Below, one piece after another: positions 27,389 through 35,099 of a stretch of 64,000 bases of DNA; position 1 is the first letter of the stretch; every line of letters begins with the position of its first letter. Source of the DNA: Ensifer sp. LC11 (GTDB lineage Bacteria; Pseudomonadota; Alphaproteobacteria; Rhizobiales; Rhizobiaceae); assembly GCF_001695835.1 (NCBI RefSeq), contig NZ_MBSO01000002.1:1-64000 (forward strand), written 5' to 3'. Both the position numbers and the translations under genes were made by a program. Below the pieces are notes generated by a model that saw only the letters and a list, made by a program, of their open reading frames with translations, was not told the origin of the DNA and did no database searches.

Positions 27389-27412
27389 TTTGACGTTTAC
27401 GCAAACGTCAAA
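27389..27412. promoter_or_regulatory. Palindromic operator before the nitronate monooxygenase-like gene
   Basis: TTTGACGTTT and AAACGTCAAA are perfect 10-bp arms around a 4-base centre (ACGC), 35 bases ahead of the start codon. A very similar site (TTGACGTTTACGTCAA) lies before fadD at 56554-56569. Such GACGTTTACGTC-like palindromes recall operators of MerR-family acyl-CoA/branched-chain catabolism regulators (LiuR type); this identification is tentative. The rest of the 343-base gap from 27104 shows no gene. Confidence 0.6.
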
Positions 27413-27446
27413 ATTTGTTGCAATCAATCGAGGGATGGAGAAACCG

Positions 27447-28457
27447 ATGCCGCTTCCGCCAATTCTTTCCGGAACGACAAGACTGCCGGTTGTCGGCGCG
27501 CCCCTGTTCATCATCTCCAACCCGCAGCTGACGATCGCCCAATGCAAAGCCGGCGTGATCGGCGCCTTCCCGGCACTCAACGCCCGGCCGCATTCGCAGC
27601 TCGACGAATGGCTCGCCGAAATCACCGAAACGCTTGCCGATCACGACGCCAAGAATCCCGGCCGGCGCGCAGCACCCTTCGCTGTCAACCAGATCGTACA
27701 CAAATCCAATGCGCGCCTCGAGCAGGACCTGATGCTGTGCATCAAGTACAAGGTTCCCGTCGTCATCTCGTCGCTCGGCGCCGTGCCCGAAGTCAACGCC
27801 GCCATCCATTCCTATGGCGGCATCGTGCTGCATGACGTCATCAACAACCGCCATGCCAATTCGGCGATCCGCAAGGGCGCCGACGGGCTGATCGCGGTTG
27901 CGGCCGGCGCCGGCGGCCATGCGGGCACGCTTTCTCCCTTCGCTCTCATCCAGGAAATCCGCTCCTGGTTCGACGGGCCGCTGCTTCTCTCCGGCGCGAT
28001 CGCCACCGGTGGCGCCATATTGGCGGCCCAGGCGATGGGCGCTGACATGGCCTATATCGGCTCGTCCTTCATCGCCACCGAAGAGGCCCGCGCCAGCGAT
28101 GCCTATAAGCAGATGATCGTCGACAGCAACGCCGCCGACATCGTCTATTCCAACTATTTCACCGGCATTCACGGAAACTACCTGAAACCGTCGATTGCCG
28201 CCGCCGGCATGGACCCGGAGAACTTGCCCGAAGCCGATCCATCAAAGATGGATTTCGCCCAGGCGACGGAAGGCGCCAAGGCCTGGAAGGACATCTGGGG
28301 CTGCGGCCAGGGCATCGGCGCGGTCAAGGAAGTGACGTCCGTCGCCCGTCTCGTCGACCGGCTCGAGCGCGAATACGACGCCGCCCGCACCCGCCTCGGC
28401 CTGCATTCCGCCCCGGCCACGGCCACCAACAAGGAATTTTCAACTTCTCGAAACTGA
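27447..28457 (+). CDS. Nitronate monooxygenase-like flavoprotein (2-nitropropane dioxygenase family)
   Basis: A 336-aa TIM-barrel FMN protein. VGAPLFIISNPQLTIAQCKAGVIGAFPALN is the family N-terminus, GADGLIAVAAGAGGHAGTLSPFALI carries the catalytic-His region (GGHAG), and LLSGAIATGGAILAAQAMGADMAYIGSSFIATEEA is the FMN phosphate site. It oxidises nitronates, or is an enoyl-reductase-like relative. The ATG at 27447 has GGAG 7 bases upstream. It is a single gene with a strong palindromic operator. Confidence 0.87.
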   Translation: MPLPPILSGTTRLPVVGAPLFIISNPQLTIAQCKAGVIGAFPALNARPHSQLDEWLAEITETLADHDAKNPGRRAAPFAVNQIVHKSNARLEQDLMLCIKYKVPVVISSLGAVPEVNAAIHSYGGIVLHDVINNRHANSAIRKGADGLIAVAAGAGGHAGTLSPFALIQEIRSWFDGPLLLSGAIATGGAILAAQAMGADMAYIGSSFIATEEARASDAYKQMIVDSNAADIVYSNYFTGIHGNYLKPSIAAAGMDPENLPEADPSKMDFAQATEGAKAWKDIWGCGQGIGAVKEVTSVARLVDRLEREYDAARTRLGLHSAPATATNKEFSTSRN

Positions 28458-28503
28458 TGGCTTGAAATCTTGGCGCTTTGCGTTTATCAGCGCCTCACAT
28501 TCG

Positions 28504-28525
28504 TTCCGCGGTCTTCCGCGGAACC
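28504..28525 (+). terminator. Hairpin between nitronate monooxygenase gene and tRNA-Thr
   Basis: GTTCCGCGG-TCTT-CCGCGGAAC, a perfect 9-bp stem with a 4-base loop, lies 47 bases after the upstream stop codon and 9 bases before the tRNA. There is no T run. It may end the upstream transcript or sit in the tRNA leader. Confidence 0.45.
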
Positions 28526-28533
28526 GCCTCCGG

Positions 28534-28609
28534 GCCGCTTTAGCTCAGTCGGTAGAGCACATCATTCGTAATGATGGGGTCACGTGTTCGAGTCACGTAA
28601 GCGGCACCA
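28534..28609 (+). tRNA. tRNA-Thr (anticodon CGT)
   Basis: A complete cloverleaf: acceptor GCCGCTT/AAGCGGC, D arm GCTC/GAGC, anticodon arm CATCA-TTCGTAA-TGATG (anticodon CGT, decoding ACG), T arm ACGTG-TTCGAGT-CACGT, and an encoded CCA end. Accessory genes begin directly downstream. Confidence 0.93.
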
Positions 28610-28790
28610 TTCTTCTCAAGCACTTGTTGTTGTTGTCGTTGTTGCGAGCTTCGTAGCGCCAACTCGCAGAAAATCGCGCGCCGCGAAGGCAGATTTTCCT
28701 GGCCCGATCCTCCGAAAGAAGACCTCCGGTACAACGCCGGCTTTCCGGGAAAACGGGCGCCGTATGGTTTTCCATATCCCCTTCGTGCAC

Positions 28791-29240
28791 CTACGAAGCT
28801 CGGCCGGCAAGTGCATTGCGCCATTTCGCGATCCGAACGACGCGACCCTCGGGGTCACGCCTTATCGAGTGCCCGTGCATATTCGGGAAGAGATTCCGCT
28901 GCAGATCGCGGACGATCCGCGGCGCGTCGCCGTAGGGGGCGACAATGTCCATCACCCAGAGATGTTTGCCGGCCGCCCAACGGTCGGCCGGCGGATTTCT
29001 TCCGTGGGAAAGCATCGCCTCATGGCATTCGTCGTCAAGAAAAGCCCAGGTAACAAAAGCGGTAGGGCCGAGGTCGTCATTGCCGTAGATTTTACATTGC
29101 CCGCTTTTCAACGCCGGAACGATGTGCCTTTCGACCTCGGAAATGGACCAGTCGCTGTAATGGGAATCCATGGCGACGGCTATGATCATCCCCAATGCTT
29201 CGAAGATATTCCCCGTTCTCGGATCGTCGCTCGTCGTCAT
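28791..29240 (-). CDS. HlyC/RtxC-type toxin-activating lysine acyltransferase
   Basis: A 149-aa protein aligned by eye with HlyC. His27 in SHYSDWS corresponds to the catalytic His of LHRNWP, and Asp98 in LWVMDIVAPYGD to the Asp of WFIDWIAPFGD. The C-terminal SIRRDPEGRVVRIAKWRN matches the AIRVDP...KVSEFHG block. These enzymes move a fatty acyl group from acyl carrier protein to internal lysines of RTX toxins before secretion. Its ATG follows the TGA of the adaptor gene with no gap, so it is the last gene of the secretion operon. No RTX toxin gene is visible in the window. Confidence 0.85.
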   Translation of the reverse strand: MTTSDDPRTGNIFEALGMIIAVAMDSHYSDWSISEVERHIVPALKSGQCKIYGNDDLGPTAFVTWAFLDDECHEAMLSHGRNPPADRWAAGKHLWVMDIVAPYGDAPRIVRDLQRNLFPNMHGHSIRRDPEGRVVRIAKWRNALAGRAS

Positions 29241-30557
29241 TCATCGTTCTCCGAAACTGTCTTGCAATGCCTTGAGGATGGGTTCGAAAAAGTAACTGAT
29301 CAGTCGCCGCTCGCCGGTGATCACATCAACCGTCGCTGTCATCCCAGGTGAAAACGCCGCCATGCGGTCGCCGACGGCGATACCGCTCTGTTCGGGTTGA
29401 AGCCGGACGGCATAGACCCAGGGCCCGCCTGGCGTCTGTTGCCGAGCGTCGGCGCCAACGCTTGAAACGGTTCCGCGGACAACACCAAAGCGCTCGGGCG
29501 GAAAGGCATCAAACTTCACGAATGCCCGCTGACCCGCTTTAAGGAACCCGATATCCCGATTGTCAAAGAACGCTTCGAGTTCAATCTTGTCATCGGACGG
29601 AACCACCGTCATCAAGGTGGCACCAGCCTCAACAAATCCGCCGATCGTGTGCACCGACAGGTTTTCGACCCGACCGTTGATTGGGGCCTCAAGCGAAAGA
29701 TCCGCGAGCCGGCGTTCGGCAGCACCCAACTCGCCCTGCAAGGCCTTCAACGCAATGGATGCGGCGCTGAGCTGCTTTCGATAGGTGGAGCGCACTTCCG
29801 ATATCGCGCTCTTGCGCTGCGCCGTTACAGTCTGAGCTTCGGCATCAAAGCCGGCCAACTCGCGCTCGGCGATAAGAACCTCGTTCTTGCCGGCGTTGAT
29901 GAGCCGCGAGCGTTCAAGGTATTCGGAATTGCTGATCGTGCCTTGCTCTTTCAAGGACGCAGATGCGGCGAAACGTTGCACGAGAATGTTCCATTCGGTG
30001 CGCGCTTTCTCGATGCGAGCGACCTGAACGCCCTTCATCTGCTCGATGCGGAAAATCTGTGCATCGATTTGCGCAATCCGGTCGCTCAGCGCCGATAGAA
30101 CCGCAACTGTTAGCGCTTCGGTGTCGCCAGAACCTGCCCCACTCTCCCGCCGCAGGACGGTCAGGCCACCGTCAACAAAATCCTCGCTGGCGGGATCGCC
30201 ACCGTCCAGCGGCGAAAGGATCGACCGCGCAACGGCTCTATCCTGAGTCTGCCTGTTGATTTCAGCCTTAATGCGATCAATGTCGCTTCGGACCGACGTA
30301 TCATCCAGCTCAACAAGCGGTTGGCCCCGCTGCACTGCTCCGCCTTCGGTAACATGGATGGCTGTAATCTTGCCGTCGCCCCGGGGCTGCAGCGTCTGGA
30401 CGCGGCCTGCCGGTACGACTTTGCCCTGACCGCGCGCTACGATCTCGGTTCGGGCAACATAGCTACCGGCGACGGCCACCGCAAAGAACCCAACGAGCAG
30501 CCAGACGGTTATGCGAATGGTCGGAGAAGCCGGCGTCCCCCATTGCTGGCTTGTCAT
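29241..30557 (-). CDS. HlyD-family type I secretion membrane-fusion protein
   Basis: A 438-aa protein with one N-terminal inner-membrane helix (about residues 15-35) followed by the biotinyl-lipoyl-like half GQGKVVPAGRVQTLQPRGDGKITAIHVTEGGAVQRGQPLVELD. A long coiled-coil region follows, then the second lipoyl half and beta-barrel (APINGRVENLSVHTIGGFVEAGATLMTVVPSDDKIELEAF). It bridges the ABC exporter to a TolC-type outer-membrane channel, which is not encoded here. It overlaps the exporter gene by four bases. Confidence 0.92.
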   Translation of the reverse strand: MTSQQWGTPASPTIRITVWLLVGFFAVAVAGSYVARTEIVARGQGKVVPAGRVQTLQPRGDGKITAIHVTEGGAVQRGQPLVELDDTSVRSDIDRIKAEINRQTQDRAVARSILSPLDGGDPASEDFVDGGLTVLRRESGAGSGDTEALTVAVLSALSDRIAQIDAQIFRIEQMKGVQVARIEKARTEWNILVQRFAASASLKEQGTISNSEYLERSRLINAGKNEVLIAERELAGFDAEAQTVTAQRKSAISEVRSTYRKQLSAASIALKALQGELGAAERRLADLSLEAPINGRVENLSVHTIGGFVEAGATLMTVVPSDDKIELEAFFDNRDIGFLKAGQRAFVKFDAFPPERFGVVRGTVSSVGADARQQTPGGPWVYAVRLQPEQSGIAVGDRMAAFSPGMTATVDVITGERRLISYFFEPILKALQDSFGER

Positions 30558-32254
30558 GCTGGCTCCGCCATTGCGTGTTCCGTTGGAGCCGCCTGGAGGC
30601 TTGCAAGGTCAACGACGTTGACGTCCAGGCCAAGAAGCTCCGGGTGGTGTGTAATCACGATCAACGTTCGATGACGTGCCAACCGTTTCAACGCCTCGAT
30701 AATGATGGCGGCCGACGCCGCATCGAGTGCGCTTGTGGGCTCATCGAGCACGAGTGCGGCGGCATCACAAAGCAACGCCCGCGCCAGAGCCAGGCGCTGC
30801 CGTTGACCACCCGAAAGATGGCCGCCGCGTTCGCCGACATCGGCTTGCAGGCCGCCCGGAAGCTGTGCCACCACTTCGTCGGCAGCACTGTCAGCCAGCG
30901 CCCTCTGGATCTCCGTTTCCGTTGCATCCGGTCGCGCGAGCAGCAGATTTTCCAGCACGGTACCGGAAAACAACACAGGCTCCTGCGGCAGGTAGACGAC
31001 CGCGCGTCGCACGCTTTCGGGATCGCAAGCGCTGATGTCTTTGCCATTGACCCGAATCGTCCCGGTCTCTGGCGTGTAGAGGCCAGACATCAGTTTCGCC
31101 AACGTCGATTTGCCTATGCCGGAGCCACCGACGATGATGGTTGGCCGGTTGGGTTCGATATTGAGGGTGAGGTCACGGATCACCGGGCGGTCCGGTACGT
31201 AGCCAAACGAAACGCCGCTGAGGCTGAGCCGCAAGGGGCCTTCTATGCGCAACGGCGGCCGGGCAACCTCGGTCTCCACCGGCCTGTTCAGGAAATCACC
31301 GAGGCGAAGACGCGCGACGCCGATTCCCTGCCATTGCTCCCATATGGACGAGAGCGACATGATCGGCCCGGCCACCTTCTCGCTCAGGAGATGGAAGGCA
31401 ATCAATTCGCCAAGCGTGATCTCGTTCTGAAATACCAGCTTTGAACCGAAGTAGATAATCAGGATAACGGAGCTGTTCTCAAGGATGTCGCCAACGAAAC
31501 CGTCGGCGATGTTGAGTTTAGCAACCCGAAATTCCGCTGTAAGACCGTCCTCCAGCGTCTCCTGAAACCGCTCGGCTTGCCGCCGTTCGGAGGCCAGCGC
31601 CTTGACGGTGATGACATTGGCAAACGTTTCGACAAGCCGAGACTGATGGCGCGCACCGGCAAAAAAGGACGCCTGCATCCGTCGCCTGAGAAATGGCCCC
31701 ATCACTCCGAAGGCGGCCAATTGCAACGGAAGCATGATCAGAACGACCGCTGTCAGCAACGGGCTGATGGACAGAAGCGCGCCGATGTAAATGGCAGCGA
31801 AAAGCACATCGAGCACATAACCGGACATCGTCCCCGTCAGAAATGCTCGAACGGTGTTGATTTCGCCCATACGCGCCAGGGTTTCTCCGACCTGCCAGCG
31901 CTGCAGGAATTGCAGCGGCAGGCCGAGAACGTGCCGGAAAATCCGGCTCGCCATTTCCGCGACGAGGCGGTTGCCCATATGGTTGCCAAGGTAGGCGGAC
32001 AGCGCCTGCAGCGTAGCGCTCATCAACGTGACGAGCGCCAAGACGACAACGATCAGGGTCAGCGTCGCTTCCCGCTGAAATGGCAGCACGCGATCGATGA
32101 TCGCCTGGAATACGAATGGTTGAACCAGTCCGAGAAGTCGAATGACCACCGCCACGACCATGAGTTCGGCGATGAATGGCGTGTAACGGAATGTCGACTG
32201 AGTGAACCATGCCAGCGGTGCGGGTCGCGATTGACCTTCCTGCGCGTCTCGCAA
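30554..32254 (-). CDS. HlyB-like type I secretion ABC exporter without the C39-like domain
   Basis: A 566-aa exporter with six membrane helices (from about residue 25) and an ATPase domain: Walker A GGSGIGKST, signature LSGGQRQRLALARA, Walker B ALVLDEPTSALDA, and switch His in VITHHPE. The membrane part aligns with HlyB from APLAWFTQSTFRY onward, but the roughly 130-residue C39-peptidase-like domain that HlyB carries before it is absent. The chosen TTG at 32254 has AAGGAGG 5 bases upstream. Farther upstream in-frame codons (to 32353) are not family-like. It heads the minus-strand operon with the adaptor and acyltransferase. Confidence 0.88.
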   Translation of the reverse strand: MRDAQEGQSRPAPLAWFTQSTFRYTPFIAELMVVAVVIRLLGLVQPFVFQAIIDRVLPFQREATLTLIVVVLALVTLMSATLQALSAYLGNHMGNRLVAEMASRIFRHVLGLPLQFLQRWQVGETLARMGEINTVRAFLTGTMSGYVLDVLFAAIYIGALLSISPLLTAVVLIMLPLQLAAFGVMGPFLRRRMQASFFAGARHQSRLVETFANVITVKALASERRQAERFQETLEDGLTAEFRVAKLNIADGFVGDILENSSVILIIYFGSKLVFQNEITLGELIAFHLLSEKVAGPIMSLSSIWEQWQGIGVARLRLGDFLNRPVETEVARPPLRIEGPLRLSLSGVSFGYVPDRPVIRDLTLNIEPNRPTIIVGGSGIGKSTLAKLMSGLYTPETGTIRVNGKDISACDPESVRRAVVYLPQEPVLFSGTVLENLLLARPDATETEIQRALADSAADEVVAQLPGGLQADVGERGGHLSGGQRQRLALARALLCDAAALVLDEPTSALDAASAAIIIEALKRLARHRTLIVITHHPELLGLDVNVVDLASLQAAPTEHAMAEPA

Positions 32255-32427
32255 ATTCCCCTCCTTCACACGCCCCTCGCGTTGAGCAACGTTTATGCAT
32301 GAATCGATAAAAAGACAACCGATGCGGGAAGACCATTGACATGCTTCGCGCAAAATGATCGCCTACCAACGCAATCGACGCGTGTGTCAGATTGTTGATT
32401 TATCGTATAGCGAACAAGGGGATTTCA

Positions 32428-32673
32428 ATGGGTAGCAGAGACAGAGGCAGTAGCGGTGGCGTAAACAGGCAAGCCAAAACGAACCGCGACGGTTCGAAGA
32501 ACATTCGCGACGGCTTGACCGACCAGGGCCGACAGGCCCGAGATCGCTCGCCCGGCCGTTTCAACGGAGCAGATCACCTTTTCCAGGACCGCAATGGATC
32601 GGGTTGCACCTCCTGCCATGTTTCCGAACCTGACAGCAGCATCCGTAACCAATTTCGCGGTAGGAGTTGGTGA
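32428..32673 (+). CDS. Small hydrophilic protein, unknown (possible)
   Basis: An 81-aa frame with AAGGGG 6 bases before its ATG, so translation is plausible. The product is rich in Gly, Ser, Arg, Asp and Asn (MGSRDRGSSGGVNRQAKTNR...) with few hydrophobic residues and one CTSCH that resembles a haem c motif but has no signal peptide. It starts 173 bases from the divergent exporter gene. A minus-strand frame over the same bases (32425-32652) starts with TTG and has no good ribosome site. This could be a secreted-peptide substrate or simply non-coding. Confidence 0.35.
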   Translation: MGSRDRGSSGGVNRQAKTNRDGSKNIRDGLTDQGRQARDRSPGRFNGADHLFQDRNGSGCTSCHVSEPDSSIRNQFRGRSW

Positions 32674-32747
32674 AGGCAGAATTTAGCCCTAGAAAAGAGG
32701 CGGCGCGACTTTACAAGGCCGCGCTGCTAACAAATTCAGGATCATCT

Positions 32748-33713
32748 ATGCGCATTCGGTTTTTAGTTGCAGGGCTTGCCACGCTAGTTGCCTTGGGTAG
32801 TGCCGGATATGGGACGCATCAGCGCGGCGACTACAACAAGTACGTTGATCTAGCCATAAACGAACACGGTCCAAATATTAACTTCGTGTATGTCCCTCAA
32901 TTTTTCCGTGATGAACCGGGACATTTTAGCGTCGCAATCGATGCGGACATGCCGCGAAAGTACTCGGATTACGTTAGGAGCGTGTATGCGTTCCTCGCAA
33001 GAGTGAGCAATCGTACGGTTGATTTCGAGATGGTTTCTGCCGGCGCCCTAATGAAAGCGGACCGGTTTGTTTATGTCGGAAGCGACCCCAGCAATGACGT
33101 TGATCCGCACACGTTCCAAAGTCCCTTTGCGGCAAAATTGCGCTCATCGCTATCGAGAATATACCCGAATGAAAACGATGAAATATACTGGAGTATACTT
33201 AATTTATATTTGCCAGGATATTATGGGCGACCTCTATTTTTCAATTCTGATTTTGCAACGATGGATTTTAAACGCGCGCAAAGTGAAAAAACATATTCAC
33301 TTAAAAGCAATCGCATCGAGAAGGCGGCGGTATATGTTAATGTCCCACCAATACCAGACGCTCCAGAACAAGATGTCGAGAGATTCACGAAATTCATTAT
33401 TATTCAAGAGATATTCCAAGAGTACAATGTGGCGCCTGACATTAACGGTAGTGACTTTCAATTGAAAACTATACTAAATGACAATGATGGCGCTTTGTTA
33501 GACACTCGCGGGGTAGAAACCATGCGTGGCGCGTACAATACAGCATCCTCTGCTTTGTGCCCGTATGATGTCATGTTGACGTCTCAACTGCATGCCAGGC
33601 CAAATGCAAACCCTGAGCCTGTTGGTTTGCTCACTTACCTTGGCCTCTACGCTCAAGCGTATTGGTATCGCTTTACGTCTCCGTCCGATTTATTTGACGA
33701 CCGCTGCTGGTAG
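32748..33713 (+). CDS. Exported protein of unknown function, AT-rich gene
   Basis: A 321-aa protein with a signal peptide (MRIRFLVAGLATLVALGSAGYG). The mature part contains FVYVPQFFRDEPGHFSVAID, FIIIQEIFQEYNVAPD, LKTILNDNDGALLDT and YDVMLTSQLHARP. The order 'QE.FQ ... .PD ... ND ... D..L...L' faintly recalls DUF2927 exported proteins, but I would not assign it. Base composition is strikingly AT-rich around 33160-33480 (ATA, TTA, TAT codons), unlike flanking genes, which suggests horizontal transfer. The ATG at 32748 has AGGA 7 bases upstream. It heads the plus-strand cassette with the next two genes. Confidence 0.75.
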   Translation: MRIRFLVAGLATLVALGSAGYGTHQRGDYNKYVDLAINEHGPNINFVYVPQFFRDEPGHFSVAIDADMPRKYSDYVRSVYAFLARVSNRTVDFEMVSAGALMKADRFVYVGSDPSNDVDPHTFQSPFAAKLRSSLSRIYPNENDEIYWSILNLYLPGYYGRPLFFNSDFATMDFKRAQSEKTYSLKSNRIEKAAVYVNVPPIPDAPEQDVERFTKFIIIQEIFQEYNVAPDINGSDFQLKTILNDNDGALLDTRGVETMRGAYNTASSALCPYDVMLTSQLHARPNANPEPVGLLTYLGLYAQAYWYRFTSPSDLFDDRCW

Positions 33714-33789
33714 CCTTCGAAGAAGCCCCGCTTTCGAAAATTTCGCCGTTTCAGAGTTGTTAGAACAGGCGCCGGAAGGAGACCCTAGA

Positions 33790-34200
33790 ATGATAAGCGC
33801 AACGCCTGCATTAATATCTCTTTCTCTCTATATATTGATTTGGGACAAACTTCCGTTTTGGGGGAATTGGTTCAACTATGCTTTGGATAAATGTCCAACT
33901 TGGATGCAGACTTTATATGAGCAGTGGCGGTGCCCATTCTGCGTGGGGTTCTGGCTAGCGGGCTTTGTACATTTGACCGTTGGACTATGGACGGTAGGAG
34001 AACTGGAAACCTACCCAATTTTGTCGGGCTGGCCGACCTTTGCACTGTATATTTTTCTCGATTGTCTTTCCTGCGCAACGCTCGTCTATGTCGGAAACTT
34101 GATCGTGAGCGTGCTGCTCTCATCGACAATCAGAGGTCACGAGATAAAGACTGACTATATGCGAGCGGCATCCGCGGACCGTGAACGAGAGTCGACCTGA
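33790..34200 (+). CDS. Small membrane protein with a CPFC motif (DUF1360-like)
   Basis: A 136-aa protein with an N-terminal helix (about residues 5-18), the motif WRCPFCVGFWLAGF (Cys48, Cys51) leading into a second helix, and a long hydrophobic region (about 82-112). DUF1360 membrane proteins have a similar C-x-x-C-x-G-x-W motif near a helix; the match is by eye. The pair of cysteines might bind metal or form a disulfide. The ATG has GGAAGGAG upstream. The next gene starts 9 bases after its stop. Confidence 0.65.
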   Translation: MISATPALISLSLYILIWDKLPFWGNWFNYALDKCPTWMQTLYEQWRCPFCVGFWLAGFVHLTVGLWTVGELETYPILSGWPTFALYIFLDCLSCATLVYVGNLIVSVLLSSTIRGHEIKTDYMRAASADREREST

Positions 34201-34209
34201 AGAGGGTGC

Positions 34210-34947
34210 GTGCTCATCGGCGCAAGCAATCGCGTCGACCGGTGTTCATTCGCGGAGGGTCTGAAAGAAAGAATGTTGTTTAATGCAGTCTTTGCGATAA
34301 TCGTCGCTCTTTCACTACCCATCATCGTTGGAATGCGCAGTGTTGCACCTGTCGTGTTATGCGCATTCCTTTCCTTCGCTATTGCTGTGTTTTGCGGCAT
34401 CCCAATTGCGGGGTTGGCGGGGAGGTTCTTTGAACCTTTGGGTTTCCTCTATTTCCTTCTCGTCGCCCTTCCAGAAGAAATCAGCCGTGCAGTCGGATTG
34501 TTGATTCTCTTGAAAATTTTCGCGAAGAATCAAATTGATACCTTTGATCTGCTCGCAGGGTTTGGCATAGCCATAGGCTTGTTTGAGTTTGGTTTGAAAC
34601 TTCTACATCTGTATGGCGACGGCTACCCCTGCACTCTCGCAGATTTAACGACGCAATGCCTGACGAGCCAGGCCTACACCAACGTTGTCCTCGGTTCGAC
34701 GATTTTGATGCACGCATTCTTGACGATCGGGTATGCCCAGCTCTTCAATAGAAGCAGTTGGTGGCGGTGGTCGTTGGTCGTGCTATGCGCAACCATCACG
34801 CATGCGGCTCTGAACAGCCTATCTGCCGACTCTGCCGGCGACATATTTCCCTTTCAGAAGCTTCCGCTCTTCCACATCGGTGCAATTCTGTTCTACCTGG
34901 CGATAATTGCTGTATGCCGGAGCCGCAGGTCTGCTAAGGCAGTCTGA
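34210..34947 (+). CDS. Multi-pass membrane protein, candidate PrsW/CPBP-like intramembrane protease
   Basis: A 245-aa protein with about seven membrane helices. Residues in membrane segments resemble PrsW/CPBP-type glutamic intramembrane proteases: Glu89-Glu90-x-x-Arg93 (PEEISRA), Glu126 (AIGLFE), His168 (LMHAF) and His198-x-x-x-Asn202 (THAALN). The order EExxR, then E, then H, then HxxxN is that of the family. Substrate unknown. The GTG at 34210 is preceded by GAAGAGGG; an ATG at 34273 without a clear ribosome site is the alternative. It is the third gene of the AT-rich cassette. Confidence 0.65.
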   Translation: MLIGASNRVDRCSFAEGLKERMLFNAVFAIIVALSLPIIVGMRSVAPVVLCAFLSFAIAVFCGIPIAGLAGRFFEPLGFLYFLLVALPEEISRAVGLLILLKIFAKNQIDTFDLLAGFGIAIGLFEFGLKLLHLYGDGYPCTLADLTTQCLTSQAYTNVVLGSTILMHAFLTIGYAQLFNRSSWWRWSLVVLCATITHAALNSLSADSAGDIFPFQKLPLFHIGAILFYLAIIAVCRSRRSAKAV

Positions 34948-35099
34948 CAGAGCCTCGGTATGCGTACGGAGGATCGAATGAGCCGCCGCCGCCTGTTCTG
35001 CAAGTTCAGAACTGACGGCAAGCTGAATGCGCATGGCGACTGCGTGCGTGGCCGCCTGGGCGAGCATGGCGAACTGATCTTGGAACGACGGGGCCGCGC

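Noticed and set aside
28619-28646. Run of TTG/GTT triplets after tRNA-Thr
   Set aside because: A short imperfect simple repeat, too short and irregular to call a functional repeat or array.
28593-28790. 65-codon minus-strand frame between the acyltransferase gene and tRNA-Thr
   Set aside because: It overlaps the tRNA end and a GTT-rich simple repeat, with no ribosome site; not supported as coding.
32425-32652. Minus-strand 75-codon frame opposite the small 32428 ORF
   Set aside because: It needs a TTG start and has no ribosome site; the plus-strand frame is better supported, though neither is certain.
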